Below are positions 24,501 to 35,118 of a stretch of 64,000 nucleotides of DNA, in pieces. The stretch covers positions 8,059,070 to 8,123,069 of the forward strand of contig NC_064038.1 in NCBI RefSeq assembly GCF_932526225.1, written 5' to 3'. The DNA is from Nematostella vectensis (Eukaryota > Cnidaria > Anthozoa > Actiniaria > Edwardsiidae). Below the pieces are notes generated by a model. That model was not told the origin of the DNA and made no database searches. It saw nothing but the letters and a program-made list of their open reading frames with translations. Both the position numbers and the translations under genes were made by a program. Position 1 is the first letter of the stretch. The number at the start of each line of letters is the position of its first letter.

Positions 24501-27500
24501 AACATCATTGTCGTCGTTGTCATCAACATTATTATAATCATCACTATCATCAGCATCATCTTCATCATTATCATTATTATCATCATCATCATTTTCGTTT
24601 CAACATAAAGCACAAGGAATAATGTATTTGTATGTCTTTTTTTGGTGGTGGTGGTGGTGGGTAGGGGGGGGGGTAGAGGAAGGTAACAGTATTCTTATTG
24701 TTGAATGAATGCTTTCTTAGACCCATCTATCAAAATAGTCAAAACACAGCCAACGTTTTACTAGCATCACAGTGGATAGGAAGAGTACAGAGTCTTGAAA
24801 CTGCCTTGTTTGACATTAAGCCCTTGATACTGATTAAAGCAACATTAAAACAAGTTTTTTTTCACTCTATTCTGCATAACATAAGGGGATTACACAATGT
24901 TGTTTGGCATTTATTGCAATTTCTTATTGCCCTCTCTGAAACTACATTGAACAGCTTAGGGGCGCCTCTGCCAGATACCGCGCTGCCATTACACGCACTC
25001 CATCGAAGTTTTTTTTTTTTCACGCTTGTTTGTCATAGCGCCACGATGAAAGATGAGATGTGTAACTTCTACATGATGTTCTACTACGACCCTAACGAAG
25101 CCGCACGCAGTGAATACTCCCCTGAGGACTCATGCGGCTATGCCAAGTCGGAACTCTTGTCCAGTTTTCCCGCGGGATCAGATATACCCCTACCAGGGAG
25201 CGGAGGGAAAATGGAAATGAAGAGGGGCGGTGAGTCCAATCAACAATAAAAAACAATCCAAAAGCACCAAATGTCATGCTGTTAGTTTAAATGACGGAAG
25301 CCAGAATGCAGTTTAAAAGTTGGAAATTGTTGACTACACTTGGCAGAACATTAAAAATGGCAGCAAAAGGAAGAGATAAAAATGCTTCGAAATATTTTTG
25401 GAGCTATGTAAGAGATGAAGATCTGATCCTGGATCGAGTACAAAATAAACAGCAATATTTTTCCTGGTTTGACCGGTTGTTTTTTAAATGGCGCCCTATC
25501 GGGCTTGCCTTTACAATGTCTTGACTTTGACCTTAGCCACCTTAGGGCCAGTGCGAGTTTTCTCCATGTGAAAATTCCATACATTTGCTGTAGTGCAAAA
25601 ACCACCCTTCCTAATGCTCAAAGAGTCAACTTTGGGGTCCGATTGTCTTGATCTAGAAGGCAGGTATATACCCCTAAGGACAGAGTTGTCTCGGTCTAGA
25701 AGGCAGGTATAACCCTCAGGACAGAGTTGTATCGGTCTAGAACGCAGGTATACCCCTAAGGACAGAGTTGTCTGGGTCTAGAAGGTAGGTATAACCCTAA
25801 GGACAGAGTTGTCTCGGTCTAGAAGGCAGGTATAACTCTTAGGACGGAGTTGTCTCGGTCTAGAAGGCAGGTGTACCCCTCAGGACAGAGTTATCTCGGT
25901 CTATGTGAATTTGAAGAATAAATATCATTTGAAGTATACGAAAGAACAAACCATAAAGCTCAACAACTAATGTGAATACATTCTATACACACCTATTGTA
26001 AGTAAGAGTTAATTACCGAGAGCCGAGGCAATAAGCGATATACATCGCGAGGTGGTTCATGGGTAGCGTATATACGGCTGAATCCTTGTATCTGAAAGCC
26101 ATGCAAATGTCCATAAGAACACGAACGAGAATGCTACAGCTTTTGAAACCTGTATTTGTATTTATTTACACTTATTCGCTTAATTACTTGATACACGTGA
26201 AGCACTACGGGCTACGATACACTGGTTCTGAGTGCAGCCTTGTTTGAAATAGGTATATAACACTGATGATTACATAAGATTATATCTGCGCAGTAATGAC
26301 CACACATCCAACCTAAGTGTTTTTTTATTCCAGTCGAGTGCGCCTCTACAGATGATTGCTCGGGATACAAGCGCAGTATGACACACCTCGAATTGCAGGA
26401 TCACTGGCCCTCTGACCCCACACTGTCAATCGGACAAGTCAGTGGTGTCGCTATAGACTTAGACGGAAATGTCACCATCCTTCATCGAGCCGGAAGACCT
26501 TGGGATGGAAAGTAAGATAAGAGGGAATAAATTTGGAACAATTTTGTCACAAGCAAAACTGTTAACAAAACTGTGAATGAATTTTGTCACTGTCCAAGGG
26601 ACATGTAATGACGAATAAATGAATTTTCGGTTATTTTTAAACTACCTACCCTTATTGAGGATGGAGACTTGCCTTCACCCCTGACTCTAGATGTGTGCCA
26701 TTTACCTTCAGGCGGCAACGTCACCAGTTTACTACCGGTCGATTACGTAACAATCTCTGATGATTTTTAACGGTAAAAAATGCGAAAACATATTTTAAAA
26801 TTGTGTGTCTATTGGAAGTTTCTTTGAGGGTGTGACTGATAATAAAGAGCGGATGGACCGTTAAATAGCGCGGATTGATCATTTTGTCTCTTTTTGGTTA
26901 GGTTTCCGTCGACCCCCAGGAAGTAAACTGGTGACAATGCGGCTTAAACTCATCAAGAAGATAAATGATACCCTGCAATTACGTTACACCTTTAAACAGT
27001 TTAGCAGGAATAACTTTTGATGTATGTATTGTTTTAGCACATTTTATGAGAATACTGATGTATTACGGAAAGAACTCCGAGAGCCACTAAAAACAAACGT
27101 TCTACTGTGGCTTGACCCTCAGTCCGGACTCGTCATGAGGGAGGAGGGTTCGAAAGCAGGGTAGGTAGTCTTGCATAGCTAGGCATGCCGGGTATTCTAA
27201 CCTTTCAAGGCATGTTGGGTATTCTAAACCTCTCAAGGCATGCTGGTATTTTTGTCTTACAAAAACATGTTCGGTATTTTCATTCTGTGGTGCATCAATC
27301 CAATGTGGTGAGATCTTCTGATAGCTTCTACATGACGCGGAAATTCCATCGTCGCAAACCATTTGATGTACTAAAGCTTCGTAAAGGATGTCAGGTATCC
27401 CCTGGCTTATTGCCTAGACGGTGTATTTACGTACGTTGTGCAGCCCGTTGGATATTCTTACTAAAATAAGCACGCTCTGTTGTTTCATTGACAAAGCTCA

Positions 27501-30500
27501 TATGATGATATATCTGTCGCGTTTGTTCAGGTTTGTTCTCCCGCACGGCTTGTCCTTCGATCAACATGGAAACATGTGGGCTACAGACGTCGGTCTCCAC
27601 CAGGTAAATTAACCAATGAGAAACGCCCACCAGGTAGAGTAACCAATGAGAAACGTCCACCTGGTAAAGTAACCAATGAGAAACGTCCACCAGGTAGAGT
27701 AACCAATGAGAAACGTCCACCTGGTAAAGTAACCAATGAGAAACGTCCACCAGGTAGAGTAACCAATGAGAAACGTCCACCTGGTAAAGTAACCAATAAG
27801 AAACGTGCACCAAGAAGAGTAACAAATAAGAAACGTCCACCAGGTAGAGAAACCAATAAGAAACGCCCACCAGGTAGACTAACCAATCAGAAATGTCCAC
27901 CAGGTTAGAGAAACCAATAAGAATCGTCCACTAGGTAGAGTAACCAATAAAAAACGTCCACCAGGTAGAGTAACCAATGAGAAACGCCCACCAGGTAGAG
28001 TAACCAATGGGGAGCGTCCACCAGGTAGAGTAACCAATGAGAAACGTCCACCAATTAGAGAAACCAATAAGAAACGCCCACCAGGTAGAGTAACCAATCA
28101 GAAATGTCCACCAGGTTAGAGAAACCAATAAGAATCGTCCACTAGGTAGAGTAACCAATAAGAAACGTACACCAGGTAGAGTAACCAATCAGAAACGTCG
28201 AGACGTAGAGAAACCAAAAGGAGATTGGTAAGAGTTTGTTGTTTAAAACACAACTCAACTGAACTCCTTTCCGAAGTGATTTCGTACGATCTCAGAAACA
28301 TAACCGGCGCAAAATTAAACTCGCCTCGAGGGTGGCCCAATCAACTAGGATTCTAGCCTTTATATGTGTTTTTGCCTCAGTTTGCCAGGCGTTATTTTAT
28401 TTGATAGCTAACCTGCCTGAGGACTCCCTTTTTACTTATAGTTAAAATCTGTGGGTTCTGTCGTAGGTGTTCAAGTTTGATGCAGGGAGGTTTGACGGGC
28501 CACCGAGTATGGTTCTTGGTACGAAATATGAACCAGGATCAACACTTTCTGAAGAGAAAATCCAATTTTGCAAGCCTACAGACGTGGCGGTAGACGAGGA
28601 AGGCAACATCTTTATTGCCGATGGGTAAGATTGCGCCAGTCGCCAGCGCATTTTAATGTTATCCTGATCATGCGCACTATGATCAGTGACGTATCCAGGG
28701 GTGGTTACGTGGGCAGACGCCGTTTACCAGATGATGGGGGCCCTGTGGAACTCGAGCGTGGGGCTTGGGGCAGTTCGGGGTTAGGTGTTTACACTACACG
28801 TCGTACACATTTTAAAAACCTTTAGCTCGTTTTACGATGAAGCTTAACACCTGGTAAAAGAGCTTGAAATGCAGTAATTTGGTAAGAGACATGTGGGGAC
28901 GGCTAAAAACATACTCCTTGATCACTTTCGCGATAAAAATCCATCGTCTGGGAAACGGCCCGTTGAATTCATGGAATCCATCGTCTGGGAATCGGCCCCT
29001 TGAATGCATGGAATCCATCGTCTGGGAAACGGCCCGTTAAATGCATGGAATTTTTTTGTTTTTGTTTCTTTTTTACATGACACTATGAAATATGATGAAA
29101 TCTGAAAGAGTATTTTTTCTACAGATATTGCAATCAACGTGTTGTGAAGCTTGATAAAAATGGAAAGCCGTATTCCTCATCGTCCTACAAAACCAAGTTT
29201 CATGCTTCTGGTAAATCCGTCTTATCTCGCATTGTGTGTTGTGTGATTCGCATACCCGCCCTCCCAGCAGGGGTTATTTTTCCACAGCCCCTCCTACCCG
29301 GCGAAATTTACAATTACCGGGGAAAAATGGATAAAAAACGGTGTTTTTCTCTCAGAAAAAAAAATACTCCAGTTCGACAAAGTGGAGACTACGTGTATCT
29401 AGAAAGACCGCCGTTCCCAGATTCTATTTTCTGTTGGGAATTTAGACTAGATAATACCATTAAGATAAGTAAATAACAAAATGTGGATAAAATGAGTTAT
29501 TGTATGATATAAGATCTTTATTTTGCAAATATTTTTTGCAATTTCAGCATAAGTCAGTTTGAAGACTTTCATTGCATCTATTGTATTGACATCCATTGTA
29601 TTTCACATAAAAGTGAATTCTTGCTGTTTCTGTATTATTCCCAGTTCCCCTTCCACATCACATGACCATACCACACAGCCTTTCCATGGACCACAAGAAC
29701 AAAATCCTTTACATTGCGGACCGAGAGAACGGTCGGATTCTCGCAAGTGATCCCGAAACTGGAACGATTACTGCCGAATACAAATCGGAGATGTTCGGAG
29801 GCAGAGTATTCGCTATACACTACAATGATGGTGAGAAGACTGGTTTGAAGCAAGCTGAACTCTGTGATGTGTCAACTAGTTTTTGGCGCTTTTGAATTAC
29901 TAAACATATGCAGCGAAACACTTTAGAGTACGATTCTATTTTCATTTATTTTATATTCTATCTTTAGCCCCCGAAGACTCGATTTTGAAGTCTTGAGTTA
30001 CCTGGACTTTTTAACTTTGAAATTCCTATCTCCCCCCCCCCCCCCCTCCCACCACCACCACACACACCTTGCTGGGTGTACCACCGCCGATTTAGACAGT
30101 TTAGTCGTATACGACCTGCCTACGACATGTCTTAGTCCTTAATTACACGCTACAACTGGCGTAGTAGAGCATCGTAGCGAGGTTGTCGACTTGAGTTGTA
30201 GAACCTTTAGGATGTGTTGGGACACAACCAAAGGTAAAAAGGGGAAAGGTGGCGTCACAACTACCCTAAGTACTCTCTTTATAGCAAAATTCGTTGTTGC
30301 GTGACCTCGGCGAATTCGAACTCCTTGTCTCGTTTGGGAATAGCGCGTAGTCAATCAGCCGTCTAAACCAATCGATGGCGTCATAAGCAATTTGACTGCA
30401 CACAGATAATTGATTGGTCACGGTGGTATGATTGACCACGCGCTATTTCCAGACGAGAAATGGGTTAAGAATTTCTCGTGGTCGCGCAAGGAAGAATTCG

Positions 30501-31664
30501 GCTATAAAGTAGGAGGGTCACTTGCACTCCTCCATGCTATTTCTCCAATAAACATTTTCAACCTTAAAAATGTAAACATAACAGCTATAAATGTTTAGTA
30601 TCCATGCTTTAGTCTCGAATCGTGAATTCTTGTTACATTTAATTTTTACTGACGATCACTTGTTTTTATTTCAAGGTGGATTTATCCACCTCGTCACCGG
30701 AAGTCCAAATGCCAAGGGCTTGACGTACGATTTGAAATCCAAGATAGTCACTGATGTGTGGAAGCCAGAAGGGGTAAGAGACAAAACATCAACACCAAAT
30801 GCAATGAAATGCATCTCTTTTTAAAAAATATAATCTTAAAAGCTCTTTTTCACCCTCCCCCTGTCCATTAATCTTTCTATTTGAGCTCATTTCATTTACT
30901 TCGCAGCACGTTTATGGAATATCAGCGATTCCTCTTCGTTTTGCTAAAAGTACACATTTTTGTCAGTATTAAGACCATTTTATAACTTTGATTCATCTGA
31001 GACTTTTCTAGGGGCCGAAATTGCTATCAACTACTTCGCCATTATTTTCATTTGTATGTTGTCGCGCTTACGAATCAGATAGAAAATTTCCATTCTAGAA
31101 AGGTCTTGTTTTCATTTTTTGTCGCTCTCTGGAGTGACGGGCGCAGCCATTTCTGTCTTTATTTTGGCTCGAATTTGGCACTCAAATAATCACGTGACTT
31201 CTTAGTAATCACGTGACTTCTCAGTGAAAGTCGTTTGTTGGCGCTGGGTATATAATTCCGTGCTAAATGCCATATAGAAGGAAACCTTATCTACCTTATA
31301 TAAACCGATAAATGACAACCCTAAGCCTTAACCCTTGCCCTTACCAACCGTTACTATAAGGTATATAAGGGAGTCGTCTATATGGCATTTAGCCTTAAAA
31401 CATATTCCCCCACTAGGCCGATGCTTGATACCCTTCTCTCTTTTCAAAATCATGGGCTAGTACTTCTTGTAAGACCCCATGGACTGGCCCTATCTCCTTA
31501 ACCTTACCCTACATCCAGTCCTGTTGAGAGGCTAAAGGCTGTATGTGCTATTTCCACAGGTATTCGACACCCCGCATGACGTCACAGGGGACCATGCTAG
31601 CGGTTCCGTCTACGTTGCCGAGATTGGCAACAACAAGATATTGAAATTCAAAGCACGTAAATAA
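12563..31664 (+). CDS. PAM: Peptidylglycine alpha-amidating monooxygenase, bifunctional, soluble (20 coding exons)
   Basis: It makes C-terminally amidated neuropeptides in the secretory pathway. Exons: 12563-12763, 14833-14887, 16513-16600, 17054-17154, 17521-17604, 18348-18402, 19164-19231 or 21918-21991, 22535-22618, 23094-23170, 24093-24143, 24233-24285, 25039-25229, 26334-26511, 27038-27160, 27531-27603, 28467-28624, 29125-29210, 29645-29830, 30676-30773, 31560-31664. All junctions are GT-AG with consistent phase, giving 704 or 706 aa. A signal peptide (MALFSWVIILLGMCFVEA) opens it. The monooxygenase copper ligands are in HHMLLFGC, VLQVHYG, RVHAHSLG and DEMCNFYMM. The lyase half has LPHGLSFD, IPHSLSMD and TPHDVTGD (zinc His), ADGYCNQR (Tyr) and ADRENGRI (Arg). 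It ends KARK with no membrane segment, so it should be a soluble secretory-granule enzyme. A basic MKRG in the linker (exon 13) may be cleaved. Confidence 0.95.
13802..14369. mobile_element. Non-autonomous DNA transposon, 568 bp, with ~75-bp inverted repeats
   Basis: Ends are ACGGTCCGGCAGTCCGAAAT and its inverted copy, extending through ATAACCCTATGTTTCTCG to TATCTATTCCAAAACAAC. No ORF lies inside. It is in PAM intron 1. A partial extra copy of the tip occurs at about 13765. Confidence 0.85.
15280..15475. mobile_element. Fold-back element in PAM intron 2
   Basis: Two arms of about 55-75 bp are imperfect inverted copies: TTGGGAAAATGAGAGAACCC... against ...TCTCTTCTTTCCCAA. They meet at GGATGGAGTAAATGCATCC. 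Confidence 0.6.
15771..15833 (+). ncRNA. Hammerhead self-cleaving ribozyme, type I topology
   Basis: All core elements are present in order. CTGACGA (15791-15797) is the CUGANGA box. Stem II is GTCC/GGAC (15798-15801 with 15808-15811) closed by loop TAATAA. GAAA is at 15812-15815. Stem III is the 4-bp palindrome ACAGCTGT (15815-15822) with no loop. The cleavage site is GTC^C, after 15823. Stem I pairs CCATG (15786-15790) with CATGG (15824-15828) and, beyond a 10-nt one-sided bulge, GGCAA (15771-15775) with TTGCC (15829-15833). The bulge and loop II could make the usual tertiary contact. It lies in the sense strand of PAM intron 2. A minimal stem III is typical of animal retrozyme or Penelope-linked ribozymes, which often act as dimers. 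Confidence 0.85.
17595..17690 (+). repeat. Three tandem copies of the PAM exon 5 end and its 5' splice site
   Basis: The exon end TTTGTCA|GTAAGTC at 17605 is followed by a degraded copy (GT at 17646) and a perfect copy TTTGTCA|GTAAGTC (GT at 17679). Spacings are 41 and 33 bp, and GCAGAGATACxxGAxAGCATG is shared between them. Confidence 0.8.
17924..18090. mobile_element. hAT-like MITE
   Basis: Ends CAGAGCCGTAGCAGG and CCTGCTACGGGCCTG are inverted. TGATG lies on both sides. It has an internal poly-G tract. Sequence near its right part (CACGCCCCTCCTGGTCATTTCC) recurs at 33883-33900. Confidence 0.65.
18410..19060. repeat. TTG/ATT-rich trinucleotide tract in PAM intron 6
   Basis: About 650 bp of degenerate TTG/TCG/ATT triplets. 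They leave long low-complexity frames of Val/Leu/Cys on one strand and Asn on the other. These are not genes. Confidence 0.9.
19164..19231 (+). other. PAM alternative exon 7a (68 bp)
   Basis: Acceptor CTAACCAG and donor AAAG|GTTACC. It encodes QPYRAAIYLLANGYGVIPPA after the split codon AG|A and aligns with the mammalian segment around PQPLIAGMYLMM...VIPPGEK. Start phase 2 and end phase 1 match exon 7b. Confidence 0.75.
20171..20529 (-). mobile_element. MITE family A, copy 2, most intact (about 359 bp)
   Basis: Inverted ends TACACTCTCGTTTTATAAGA and its partner TCTTATAAGAGAAGAGTGTA, compatible with TA target duplication. It lies between PAM exons 7a and 7b. It shares its whole length with the start of the copy at 63598. 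Confidence 0.82.
20711..21130. mobile_element. Related AGGTTCTTA-rich inverted-repeat element
   Basis: TTATAAGAACC and AGGTTCTTA motifs occur in opposite orientations around an AT-rich centre, with inverted GCCTAAAC/CAGGCTAAA words. The boundaries are approximate. Confidence 0.45.
21918..21991 (+). other. PAM alternative exon 7b (74 bp)
   Basis: Acceptor CTCGGCCCAG and donor CAAG|GTCTGT. It encodes PPLLAGILLMSVDDD... in the same phases as 7a. It aligns to the same mammalian PHM segment, so inclusion of both would duplicate a beta strand. Confidence 0.8.
22567..22870 (+). repeat. Tandem copies of the PAM exon 9 3' end plus GTAGGT donor
   Basis: Unit about 62 bp, five copies; the first is the coding exon end (TTCGCCTTCCGGGTCCACGC then CATTCATTAG|GTAGGT). 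Copies 2 and 4 still encode the copper-ligand HAHSLG or near variants. Copies 3 and 5 are shortened. None has an obvious acceptor before it. Confidence 0.88.
24305..24459. mobile_element. hAT-like MITE, 155 bp
   Basis: Ends CAGCGGCGTAGCCAGGG and CCCTGGCTACGCCCCTG form the familiar hAT-type inverted tips. In PAM intron 12. Confidence 0.75.
24485..24600. repeat. ATC/ATT microsatellite
   Basis: Degenerate (ATC)n tract followed by G-rich runs at 24645-24670. Confidence 0.85.
25640..25905. repeat. Minisatellite, about 42-45-bp unit, six copies
   Basis: Unit contains GACAGAGTTGTCTCGGTCTA then GAAGGCAGGTATA. It lies within PAM intron 13, 400 bp beyond the donor, and is not exon-derived. Confidence 0.85.
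26710..26945. mobile_element. MITE family B, copy 1
   Basis: Ends GGCGGCAACGTCACCAGTTT and inverted AAACTGGTGACAATGCGGCTT, shared with the copy at 50185-50388. The centre contains GATGATTTTTAACGG, also shared. Confidence 0.75.
27592..28205 (+). repeat. 30-bp minisatellite built on the PAM exon 16 end and 5' splice site
   Basis: About 20 units, each containing CCACCAG|GTAGAGT then AACCAATGAGAAACG. Unit zero is the true exon end CTCCACCAG|GTAAAT at 27604. The 30-bp period leaves long frames on both strands that are artefacts. Read from the exon, the first unit meets a stop (HQVN*). Confidence 0.93.
28939..29048. repeat. Three tandem 37-bp units in PAM intron 17
   Basis: Unit holds CCATCGTCTGGGAAACGGCC then CGTTGAATTCATGGAAT. 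It ends 77 bases before exon 18 and is not derived from it. Confidence 0.8.
30248..30527. mobile_element. Fold-back MITE in PAM intron 19
   Basis: Arms of about 110 bp. GGGAATAGCGCGTAGTCAATC on the left matches the reverse of GATTGACCACGCGCTATTTCC on the right, and CTTTATAGC/GCTATAAAG lies near the ends. Confidence 0.65.
31262..31394. mobile_element. Short palindromic element in PAM intron 20
   Basis: CTAAATGCCATATAGA at 31262 is inverted as TCTATATGGCATTTAG near 31394. Arms are about 40 bp. Confidence 0.65.
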
Positions 31665-31884
31665 TCCAAGCGACTTCTAAACAACTTCGAATCCAGTAAA
31701 ACGACAAAGCAGGCCGTGTGTGTGTTGGGGGAGAGGGGGGGGGGGGGAGGGTAGGGGAGGTGATATTTTAGATATTTAGATACCGCGCAGTCATTTCCCG
31801 GGGAAAGACTGGGGCAACTTTTTTCTTCCCCAGTCCCTTCTCTTCTTTCCTTATTTTTGCAATGATCGCAGGGTTTACGTTTTT

Positions 31885-32075
31885 AAGGTGAGATTCCCAT
31901 TTTTGTCAAGATTATGTCTCATGTTTGTCAAGTTATTTCCCATTTTTGTCAAGATTATTTCCCATTTTTCTTTAGATTATTTCCCATTTTTGTCAAGATT
32001 ATTTCCCATTTTTGTCAAGATTGTTTCCCATGTTTGTCAAGATTCTTTCCCATTTTTGTCAAGATTATTGTATTT
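31885..32075. repeat. 23-bp tandem repeat, eight or nine copies
   Basis: Unit TTTCCCATTTTTGTCAAGAT plus TAT, with point variants. Confidence 0.9.
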
Positions 32076-32220
32076 CTGTCAGGAGACCGCTGGGCGGTGG
32101 TGGTATCTCTAAATTAGAATTTGACTCTAAGGGTGCCGAACAATTGGTATCCTTAGGGGCTCTGTAAATTTTACATGCAATTAAACATTACGTTACAAAT
32201 ACATTTAATTTATTTAGAGA

Positions 32221-32497
32221 GTGTTCATTAAATACACCGAGGGGGGGGGGGGGGGGGGGGGGGGGAGGGAATATATTAAGGGGAGCTCCGAAAATTTTTA
32301 ACCACCAAAAGGGGGGGCTCTGAAAAAAAAGGTCCTCTAAGGAAAAGAAGAAAGAAAATTTTAGGGTTCTATAAGGGGGGGCACCGAAAAAAATGTTTAC
32401 AATGAAAGGGGGGCTCTGAAATTTTAAGGTGTCTTGAGGGAATATCTTCCCTCCACCCACCCCCCCCCCCCCCCCCCTCGGAGTAATTACTGAACAC
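32221..32497. mobile_element. Fold-back element with poly-G/poly-C arms
   Basis: GTGTTCATTAAATACACCGA plus a long G run on the left mirrors a long C run plus TCGGAGTAATTACTGAACAC on the right. The centre has several GGGGGGCTCTGAAA-like words. Confidence 0.7.
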
Positions 32498-34507
32498 CCC
32501 CTTAGGTTGAATCCTTACAAAAAGAACAAATTTATTTTTGTACAGAGTTTGAATGAATGAGCATACACAAAGCCTGTGCAGCACCTGATGCTATTATAAT
32601 ATAGATTAAAAGTACTGTATGCCCGAGTTACAGTTGACAGGGGAAATAAATAAATATTCGACATATCGGGTGTAAAAATATAGAGAAATTTATTTAGGGT
32701 AAAAAGAACATTCGCAGTTAATGGGAGAAAAATTTACCGTGTTTTAGAGATAGTCGACTGTAAAGTAAATAAAAAAAAGTAGCATTTTCCGCCTCTAGAC
32801 ACCGACATGACTTTCAAAAATTGGTATCTTGACAAAACAAGGACTTCAAGTGACTCGCGCACTGTTGGAAGATTCTGCCCTTAGCTCCGCAACTGTTTAT
32901 TATTTGTGTATTATCTTTAGAGCTCATGGTATGCAGTACATATCATCTTATGTAAATAAAATAAACAGGTCAATAAAAACTAAGGGTTTCAATAACGGTT
33001 ATATTTTGTGTAATGGTGAAGTTTGCAGTCATTGGAAGATAGCAAGATGTAGCCCCCAACAGGCTACGCTTTACATGACTTTCCCTATACCGATACCTGA
33101 GGCTAGGCAAGGTGGAAAGTCGTCCTGTCCCAGACTCGTACCCAGTCGTTATTTGCTGTTGCGCGGACATCCACAGGAATCCTGAAGCGAAGACAGAAAA
33201 AAATAACGACTGGCAGATTACAGATCCAAGATGGCAGACGAAATCGGCGCAGAGCAAAATGTTACGAATTTTCACAGACGAAGAAGGACCTATCCATACT
33301 GCATTTCTTGCCTGTAAAATTCCATGTGCACATGACAACTGCAGAAATAACCTAAATACTTTCCTGGAGTTTGGAATTCGGCGTAAGATCATGTGCGAAT
33401 AGTGGCTTCCTCGCTCTAGAGCTTCTTCTAGGGAACATAAAGACAGTATGTGCTCGAACTATATCTCTGAAAGTGTATATTTTTGATAAATACAATCCAA
33501 CCAGAGCAGTATGAGTTCAAACGAGTGCCAGAACATTCAGACCATCCAAATTCATTTCATGAAATGATGTATCGAGCTCACCAGTTTCGTCCGCCGTCTT
33601 GGGTTTTACGAAACGAAAATATCGTCTAATTGAACAGGGAACCACCGAAAATAAAACTAAATGGTTTACAACGAGTGTGTGTAGGTAGGCCCTTGGACTT
33701 GTGCACAAAAAAAAGTAAAAAAACGGTCATAAAAACGCTGCTTGCAAGATATTTGAAAAACTTGTAAGATATTTCCTGAGTTCTGCCAGACAAGCGAATT
33801 CCGACCCCGAAACCGTATCCTGACCGTCATGCATCGCGCGGCGTCTGGGTACGAGACTGGTAACATTGAGAAAATAGCCACGCCCCTACTGGTCATATCC
33901 TTATGATCTTTGAAAAAAAACTCTCCCCCTCCCCTCCCCTCCCCTGGCCCCTATAGGCCCTGTTTTGACAACCATATCTTAAATCAAACATCCGATGGAT
34001 CCATCTTCAGTAACATGAGATGGATACTATGACCATTTCCATATAATCGCAATCGATCGCACACGGCCGCAGCTTTTGACCGTACGATCGTATTATTCCG
34101 ATCGCAAAGTGGTTTCCATGTGGTCGCGCGCGATCGCAGGGTGAGTTTCCCTTGGAAACCAGCCTAGCAATGCTTAATTCGTTTTATTCACCGGCAAATG
34201 GTATCAAGCTATATCTCTAGGTCCCGCGGTAGCGCTGTGAAGGTATACGATAATTTATATCAACAAAATATCTTATATTATTATTGCTAATATTAAAAAA
34301 AAAAACATGGCTTTTATTTTCACTCATCAGTGCTTTGTGTATCATTTTGAGTTGCTACGTTCAATTATGTATGCGGGGTTTGTATTTGGTCCTGATGAAG
34401 AAAACAACTTTAGGCCAGGAGACGGAATTTAGCTATCCGGAAACGATATGTATGTATCAGTAAATGGGATCTAGGCTAAGGTAAATGGGGACTGGAAACA
34501 GGGTTTA

Positions 34508-34699
34508 TGGCCCCCGAATGGTCCCCCGAAATTTCGATGTGCTCGCAGTTTTCGGCTAATGCTCGCATGCTCGCGAATTTTCTTGCGCCGTGCTCGCATT
34601 ATATTTTTCGATGTGCTCGCTGCTCGATTTATTCAACAACTAAAAATGCTTGGTCTCGCATAAAAAACGGGGTGCTCGCAAAAGACCATTCGGGGGCCC
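34508..34699. mobile_element. Small inverted-repeat element with GCTCGC clusters
   Basis: GGCCCCCGAATGGTC and GACCATTCGGGGGCC bound about 190 bp. The interior repeats TGCTCGC at least six times. Confidence 0.65.
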
Positions 34700-35118
34700 T
34701 AGGATTTGGGTAACCGGAGGGAATGGTATTTGTGGAATTCTAGCTTGGGAACAAAAATGTAAAAGCCCGGAAATAGTGCGATCAACATTATCGTTCCACC
34801 AACCCCACACCGGTCAGGCCACAGTTAGTCAGGCTGACTTTCGACAAACAAAAGATAGCGGGAGAGGCTTTTGGATGGCGAGAATGCGCTCCGAAGAAAT
34901 CCGCACAGGGATCCCAATTGTTTGGGACGCTAATTTTTGTCGTACCCAGACTCCCTCCAAATACACTGCGATGTTTGCTGCAAAAAAAGACAACTTGGCT
35001 GGCTTTGTCTGTCTCTAATCCAACTATCTATTGTGATCCTTGTGATCGTTGTATGTACAGCGATATTTTTCCAGTTTAGATTTGATTTCTGAGTTCTACG
35101 TTGTCTATTTTATAGAGC

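Larger units (their letters stand above)
31665..35118. other. Intergenic, PAM to dehydratase
   Basis: No supported gene. It holds a 23-bp repeat (31885-32075), two fold-back elements (32221-32497 and 34508-34699), hAT-like remnants near 33880 and C-rich tracts. Frames near 33112-33402 and 34650-35018 have no recognisable domain. The dehydratase promoter should lie near 35000; no TATA box is clear. Confidence 0.55.

Noticed and set aside
24698-25249. 183-codon frame containing PAM exon 13
   Set aside because: Only 25039-25229 is coding; the upstream part is intron read through in frame.
27427-28188. Repetitive frames on both strands
   Set aside because: 30-bp minisatellite artefacts overlapping PAM exon 16.
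33112-33402. 96-codon plus-strand frame
   Set aside because: No domain, no splice context, overlaps an opposite 140-codon frame; not supported as a gene.
34393-34420. CTGATGAAG as a second hammerhead core
   Set aside because: No stem II and no GAAA at the right distance.
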